64,000 nt of DNA. It comes from Competibacter_A sp037045685 (GTDB lineage Bacteria > Pseudomonadota > Gammaproteobacteria > Competibacterales > Competibacteraceae). Position 1 is the stretch's first letter, and each line of letters begins with the position of its first letter. Of the stretch, positions 59,963 through 64,000 are shown piece by piece. The notes beneath the pieces were generated by a model. It was not told the origin of the DNA and ran no database searches. It saw only the letters and a list, made by a program, of their open reading frames with translations. A program made the position numbers and the translations under genes. Location: contig JBAOII010000035.1 in the NCBI GenBank assembly GCA_037045685.1, positions 186,001 to 250,000 on the forward strand, in the 5' to 3' direction.

Positions 59963-60039
59963 AAGAAGCCGCGCCCGGATGTTCCGAGCGCGGCTCCATC
60001 GGTCAACCGCTCGGGGCCGGCTTGGCCGAAGAGAGCCGG

Positions 60040-62286
60040 TCAAGGCGAAGCGCCGGACAGCGAGAATTGATCCTGAAAATTCACGCTCACCGACCCGAGG
60101 CTATACGCCTGATCGTAGGCGGTCGAGCCGGACGCCGACAGCGATTTCTCGCTGTAGGAACCCTGGACGTTCACCGGATGGGCGTTGCCGTCGCTGGTGA
60201 CGATGTTGTAGGAAAAGGAAATTTTTCCGCCGGAGTGGGCGCCCGTGAAGGTGCTCGCCATCGGCTCGCCGAAGGTGACCGCTTGCGTCGTGCAATAGCC
60301 CTCGGAGTTGAAGCCGAAGGAATAGGTCCATTTCTGGTGATCGAGGGTCAGGGAGCCATCGCCATTCAGGGCCATCGAGGCCGATCCGGAGCCGCATTGG
60401 CTGCACGTTCCCTGATGGTGGAAGCTCGCGGTCGCCGAGAAACAGATCGTCTCCGTTCCGCTGTACGACCGCGTCGCGAGCGGTGGATTGGGCGGCAGCT
60501 CCGGCACCGGCTCGGCGGCGCGGGTTTGCAGCACGCGGGTGGCTGAGGTCAGGCAGGCCGCGCTGCTGGCCGATGTCCCGCAAGACGCTTGCGGGACATC
60601 CTCGCTGAATTCCAGCGCCCGTTGCAGCGCCGGATCGAGAGTTGCGGCCATGGCGGCGGCTTGGGGAACCGGGTTGGCGACCAGGGTTTGCAAATCCTGG
60701 AGCAGCCGGGATCGACAGCCGAACGGCGCGACCAAGCCGGGGACATTGGCCGTGGTTGCCCCCTGTTGCAGCGCGCAGAGCAGCTCGTTTTCGGCGGCGC
60801 CACCGGCCGCGAACAGCTCCACCAGAATCGACCGCAGGGAAAACAGGGCCGGAACGCTGGCCGCCGACGGTCGGGCCAGGATGGCTGCGGAGTTGGGCTC
60901 GGCGGCCCGCAGGCGCTCGATCAGGCCCTTCAGGCGTTGCACGAGGTCGCCGTCGAGCGACGCGGTGACCGGCCCGCCCAGCGGTTTGCCGCTGGAGTCG
61001 AAGAAGCTGATCGCGACGCTGGTCGGGGTGAACTGGCTGAGGCGAGCCTCGATTCCGCTGGAGTCGCGATAGGTGGCCGGTAGCCCCTCCGCGTCGAGCA
61101 GCAGGTCGGTCCAGCGGCCGGCGGCCGGCTCGGTCCAAGCGATGCCATTGATCCGGGTTGGAGCGCCCGTCGCATCCTTGTCCGCATGCACCCCGGTGCT
61201 GTCGGTCTGGCTGGCCCCGACGCCGAGCACGGCGAACCGGTTGAGGATGTCGGTCACGGCGGAGACCAGCGCGATTTTCTCGCCGGTGGCGGTGGTGGAG
61301 GCGATGACGAAATTTTGATCGGGCTCGGACCATTGGAGCTTGGTGTCTGGAACGGTCGCCGCCTCGGCCCGAGCGGCGGCCGTGGGGCTGGCCTTCGGAA
61401 AGCCGAGCAGGCGGATCTTGTCGATCAGCCCGGTCAGGAACTCGCCGCCCAGCGTGGTGACGGCAAAATTGACGTCGGCGAACTCAATCCCGTCGGCGAA
61501 AGCCCGCAAATTGTGGACTCCATCCCCGATCCGGTTCCAGTTATAGGTCAAGCCAAAGCCGTTGGCGGTGTCTCCGCAGGTCCCCGCCGTATCGGGCCGG
61601 TCGGTGCCGTGCGCGGTCGCCAGGAGCGGCCCGCCGTCGATGCTCATCTCGACCCGGCTGGCGGTGCAAACCCAACCCCGGATCAACCCGATCCCGCTCT
61701 CGGACGATCCCTGGGTGGGCGATTCGAGCAGCGCGTCTGCCCGAGTCGGCGGATTGGCTACGGGCGGGATGGTGATAGGTGTGGCGAAGACGAAATTCTG
61801 GTGGGGCTCCGACCAGTGAATCTTGGCGGAGCGGCCGGCTGCGGGGAAGTCTGGCACAGTGTAGTCGCCTTGCAAGCCGGTCAGGAATTCGCCGCCCAGC
61901 GTCGTGACGGTGAAATTGACGTCGGCGAATTCTACCCCGTCGGCGAAGGCCCGCAGGTTGTGAACCCCGTCTCCGACCCGATTCCAGTTGTAGATCAGGC
62001 CAAAGCCGGTGTTGGAGCGCCCGCACCGCTCGGCCGTGTCGGGCCGGTCGGTGCCGTGCGCGGTGGCCAGCAGCGGACCGTCGTCGATGCGCACTTGCAC
62101 CCGGCTCGCGTCGCACGCCCAGCCCCGGATCAAGCCGATGCCGCTGCGGAGAAACGCATCCGGCGCCGGTGATTCCAAAATTGCTGCGGGCTGCGCCAAG
62201 GCGGCGGGACTGAACAGAGCCGAGACCAGTCCCACCAACAGCCCCGATATCACCCGCAATCGAAGAACGCTATCGCTTTTCATCAT
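60040..62286 (-). CDS. Secreted repeat-containing protein of unknown function
   Basis: A 748-residue protein with a signal peptide (RLRVISGLLVGLVSALFSPA, cleavage near ALAQ). Two tandem domains of about 135 residues are 65-75 % alike: SGIGLIRGWACDASRVQVRI with GVHNLRAFADGVEFADVNFT, and SGIGLIRGWVCTASRVEMSI with GVHNLRAFADGIEFADVNFA. A central region and a Ser/Gly-rich beta-type C-terminus (CSQCGSGSASMALNGDGSL) with several cysteines follow. GAGGAGG stands before the double ATG. Likely exported; role unknown. Confidence 0.8.
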   Translation of the reverse strand: MMKSDSVLRLRVISGLLVGLVSALFSPAALAQPAAILESPAPDAFLRSGIGLIRGWACDASRVQVRIDDGPLLATAHGTDRPDTAERCGRSNTGFGLIYNWNRVGDGVHNLRAFADGVEFADVNFTVTTLGGEFLTGLQGDYTVPDFPAAGRSAKIHWSEPHQNFVFATPITIPPVANPPTRADALLESPTQGSSESGIGLIRGWVCTASRVEMSIDGGPLLATAHGTDRPDTAGTCGDTANGFGLTYNWNRIGDGVHNLRAFADGIEFADVNFAVTTLGGEFLTGLIDKIRLLGFPKASPTAAARAEAATVPDTKLQWSEPDQNFVIASTTATGEKIALVSAVTDILNRFAVLGVGASQTDSTGVHADKDATGAPTRINGIAWTEPAAGRWTDLLLDAEGLPATYRDSSGIEARLSQFTPTSVAISFFDSSGKPLGGPVTASLDGDLVQRLKGLIERLRAAEPNSAAILARPSAASVPALFSLRSILVELFAAGGAAENELLCALQQGATTANVPGLVAPFGCRSRLLQDLQTLVANPVPQAAAMAATLDPALQRALEFSEDVPQASCGTSASSAACLTSATRVLQTRAAEPVPELPPNPPLATRSYSGTETICFSATASFHHQGTCSQCGSGSASMALNGDGSLTLDHQKWTYSFGFNSEGYCTTQAVTFGEPMASTFTGAHSGGKISFSYNIVTSDGNAHPVNVQGSYSEKSLSASGSTAYDQAYSLGSVSVNFQDQFSLSGASP

Positions 62287-62540
62287 CGGCCTCCTCGCCG
62301 CTTGCCCTCGGTCGATCAAGGCAAGCCAGCGAAACTTGAAGAAGGCAGATTTGCATCTGTCGCCCACTCAATTCAACATTGTATAGGGCATCACCCCATT
62401 TAATTGTATCATAAAATAAACATAAAATAAATAAGGAATAAAAGGGTATTTTGCTCTATGGGGCGTTCATTTTGTCGCCCGCGACCGCCCGTCCGGTCTG
62501 GATGGAACCGATTAATGCGAAATTTGGCCGATGGCGCGGG
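62287..62540. promoter_or_regulatory. AT-rich intergenic region, probable promoter of secreted protein gene
   Basis: No gene is seen in these 254 bp. Between 62398 and 62450 the DNA is strongly AT-rich (TAATTGTATCATAAAATAAAC then AAATAAATAAGG), in contrast to the GC-rich surroundings, and it lies upstream of the secreted protein gene. No defined -35/-10 pair could be fixed. Confidence 0.4.
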
Positions 62541-63590
62541 TCAAGCGGCTCCGGCCAGCGACCCAGCCGGCAATTGCATGGTCGCGCAATGCAGGCTGCC
62601 GCCTTGGCGGATCAGAGTGGCGCACGGGATGCTGATCACTTCGCGGTTCGGGAAGCAGCCGCCCAGCCGTTCCAGCGCTATCGCATCGAGCGGATCGCCG
62701 TAGGTCGGCACTAGCACCGCGCCGTTCAAGATCAGGAAATTGGCGTAGCCGGCGGGGAGTCGGTTGCCGTTTTCGTCGCGCCGAGGGGCGGGCAGCGGCA
62801 GTTCGATCAGACGGTAAGGCTCGCCTTCCTTCGTGCGGAACGCCCGCAATTCCGCCGCCATCGCTCGCAGCGGTTCATAGTGCGGATCGGCGGGATCGGC
62901 GCAGCCCTGATAGGCGATCGTGCGCGAATCGCAAAAACGTGCCAGCGTATCGATGTGGCTGTCGGTATCATCCCCGGCCAAGTGTCCCTGTCGCAGCCAC
63001 AGAAAGCGGGTGAAACCCAGCGTTTCGCCGAGCCGCCGCTCCAGGCCCGCTCGGTCCAAGCCGTTGCGGTTGGGATTGAGCAGGCATTCGGCGGTGGTCA
63101 GCAGCGTGCCTCGACCGTCGGTTTCGATGCTGCCGCCTTCCAAAATCAGATCGACCGGCTCGCGCGGGGTGGGGCCAAACGCGCCCGATTCGTGCAGCCG
63201 GGCGGTGATCCGGTCGTCGAGTTCGAAGGCGTACTTTTCGCCCCAGCCGTTGAAACGGAAATCCAGCAGCACCGGCTGGCCGTCGCGGTGAACGGTGATC
63301 GGGCCGTGGTCGCGCGCCCAGATGTCGTTGGACGGCACCGCGTACAACCGACACCGGGAGAGATCCGCGTCGGCGGCGCGCAGCAGGTCGCGGATATGCT
63401 GGCTATGCTTGAGATCGTGGCAGCCGATCAAGACGGTCTCGCGGCGGCTGATCGCGGCGGCCAGCGCGGCGAGCGTCCGATCGGCTTGGCTCAGCCAGGG
63501 TCGCCAGTCGCTGTCGGCGTGCGGCCAAGTGAGCAAGATGGCGTCCTGACGCGCCCATTCGGCGGGTAGTGCGGTTGCGATGCGTGACAT
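62541..63590 (-). CDS. aguA: Agmatine deiminase family protein
   Basis: Converts agmatine to N-carbamoylputrescine in polyamine metabolism, or is a related peptidyl-arginine-deiminase family enzyme. The 349-residue protein has NDIWARDHGPITVH, LEGGSIETDGRGTLLTT, GDDTDSHIDTLARF (catalytic His) and the C-terminal nucleophile Cys in RQGGSLHCATMQLP. The start is MSRIATALPAEWARQDAIL. The length fits the family. A partial ORF for a DUF2505 protein is divergent from it. aguB was not seen in the window. Confidence 0.92.
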   Translation of the reverse strand: MSRIATALPAEWARQDAILLTWPHADSDWRPWLSQADRTLAALAAAISRRETVLIGCHDLKHSQHIRDLLRAADADLSRCRLYAVPSNDIWARDHGPITVHRDGQPVLLDFRFNGWGEKYAFELDDRITARLHESGAFGPTPREPVDLILEGGSIETDGRGTLLTTAECLLNPNRNGLDRAGLERRLGETLGFTRFLWLRQGHLAGDDTDSHIDTLARFCDSRTIAYQGCADPADPHYEPLRAMAAELRAFRTKEGEPYRLIELPLPAPRRDENGNRLPAGYANFLILNGAVLVPTYGDPLDAIALERLGGCFPNREVISIPCATLIRQGGSLHCATMQLPAGSLAGAA

Positions 63591-63627
63591 ATTGCGGTTC
63601 CCGATTCACCCAAACTGAGTAAAGCAC

Positions 63628-64000
63628 ATGAAAATTAAAGCCGTGCATCAGTATGCCAAGGATGTGGATACCGTCTTCGGTTTATTCCACGATCCCGAGT
63701 TCATGAAAATCAAGTACGCCGGCATCGGCGCCCGCAATGTCGAGGTGCTGGAATGCGCCGGCAGCGATGGCCGCTATACCGTCAAGATCAGGCGGGAAGT
63801 GCCGGCCGACGTGCCGGGATTGCTGAAAAAATTCCTCAATCCCTGGAACACAGTGGTCCAGAGCGAAAGCTGGGAAGGCGAGGCGGGTGGTCCCTATCGC
63901 TGCGCGTTCGGGATCGACATCGCCGGCGTGCCGGTCAGCGCCAAGGGCGTGATGGAGTTGCGGGCGGCGGGCGGCGGTTGCGTCAACGACGTGCAACTGG
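63628..64000 (+). CDS. DUF2505 family protein (partial, C-terminus outside window)
   Basis: The first 124 residues of a cytoplasmic START-like/DUF2505 protein: MKIKAVHQYAKDVDTVFGLF, DPEFMKIKYAGIGARNVEVL, GRYTVKIRREVPADVPGLL, and WEGEAGGPYRCAFGIDIAG, ending at the window edge. Function unknown in the family. Divergent from the agmatine deiminase gene. Confidence 0.88.
   Translation, partial: MKIKAVHQYAKDVDTVFGLFHDPEFMKIKYAGIGARNVEVLECAGSDGRYTVKIRREVPADVPGLLKKFLNPWNTVVQSESWEGEAGGPYRCAFGIDIAGVPVSAKGVMELRAAGGGCVNDVQL

Overview
The window is a GC-rich chromosomal segment of a gammaproteobacterium. The gene orders lolB-ispE-tRNA-Gln-prs beside divergent hemA-prfA-prmC, ftsB-ispD-ispF, pyrG-kdsA-eno, recG-ridA-spoT-rpoZ-gmk and yicC/rph-rdgB-hemW are typical of Pseudomonas-like and other gammaproteobacterial chromosomes. 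The species cannot be fixed from the sequence alone; an environmental lineage such as Competibacteraceae would fit.

Layout. 1-7.3 kb: prs (partial), tRNA-Gln, ispE, lolB and a TPR lipoprotein on the minus strand; hemA-prfA-prmC on the plus strand. 7.4-13.6 kb: an unknown small gene, a VapBC module, a two-gene restriction-modification system whose methylase carries an N-terminal nuclease domain (BcgI-like design), a frameshifted MEKHLA gene and creA. 13.5-37.9 kb: mostly minus-strand housekeeping genes (pbpC, a sirtuin, ispF, ispD, ftsB, eno, kdsA, pyrG, a second VapBC, tilS, accA, a Do-type protease, gspB-exeA, recG, ridA, spoT, rpoZ, gmk), with pilU on the plus strand. 37.9-55.5 kb: a genomic island between gmk and yicC, which are adjacent in many relatives. 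55.5-64 kb: yicC, rph, rdgB, an unknown gene, hemW, a secreted repeat protein, an agmatine deiminase and a partial DUF2505 gene.

The island is the main discovery. At its right end are a P4-type integrase, an unknown gene, an AlpA-type regulator, a long imperfect palindrome and a TOPRIM/superfamily-3 primase-helicase. Downstream on the same strand lies a conflict-type operon: a Trypco2 protein, a trypsin-like protease with a large C-terminal region, a MoxR AAA+ ATPase, a large protein ending in a formylglycine-generating-enzyme (FGE)-like domain, a second FGE protein, an HRDC protein, a reverse transcriptase, a non-coding template repeat and a third FGE protein. In hand alignments the FGE C-termini in the first and last of these three proteins differ from the template repeat at 15 and 14 positions, and every one of these is an adenine of the template. 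This is the signature of a diversity-generating retroelement (DGR), here apparently diversifying the sensor end of a MoxR/protease conflict system. Both variable repeats are followed about 55 nt later by a hairpin with an 8-bp stem and 9-nt loop whose stems carry compensatory changes.

Caution: several genes (tilS, hemW, the primase, the reverse transcriptase, the large FGE protein, the MEKHLA gene) contain clustered single-base frameshifts, most readable as one extra base. Because tilS is normally essential, sequencing or assembly error is the likeliest explanation for most of them.
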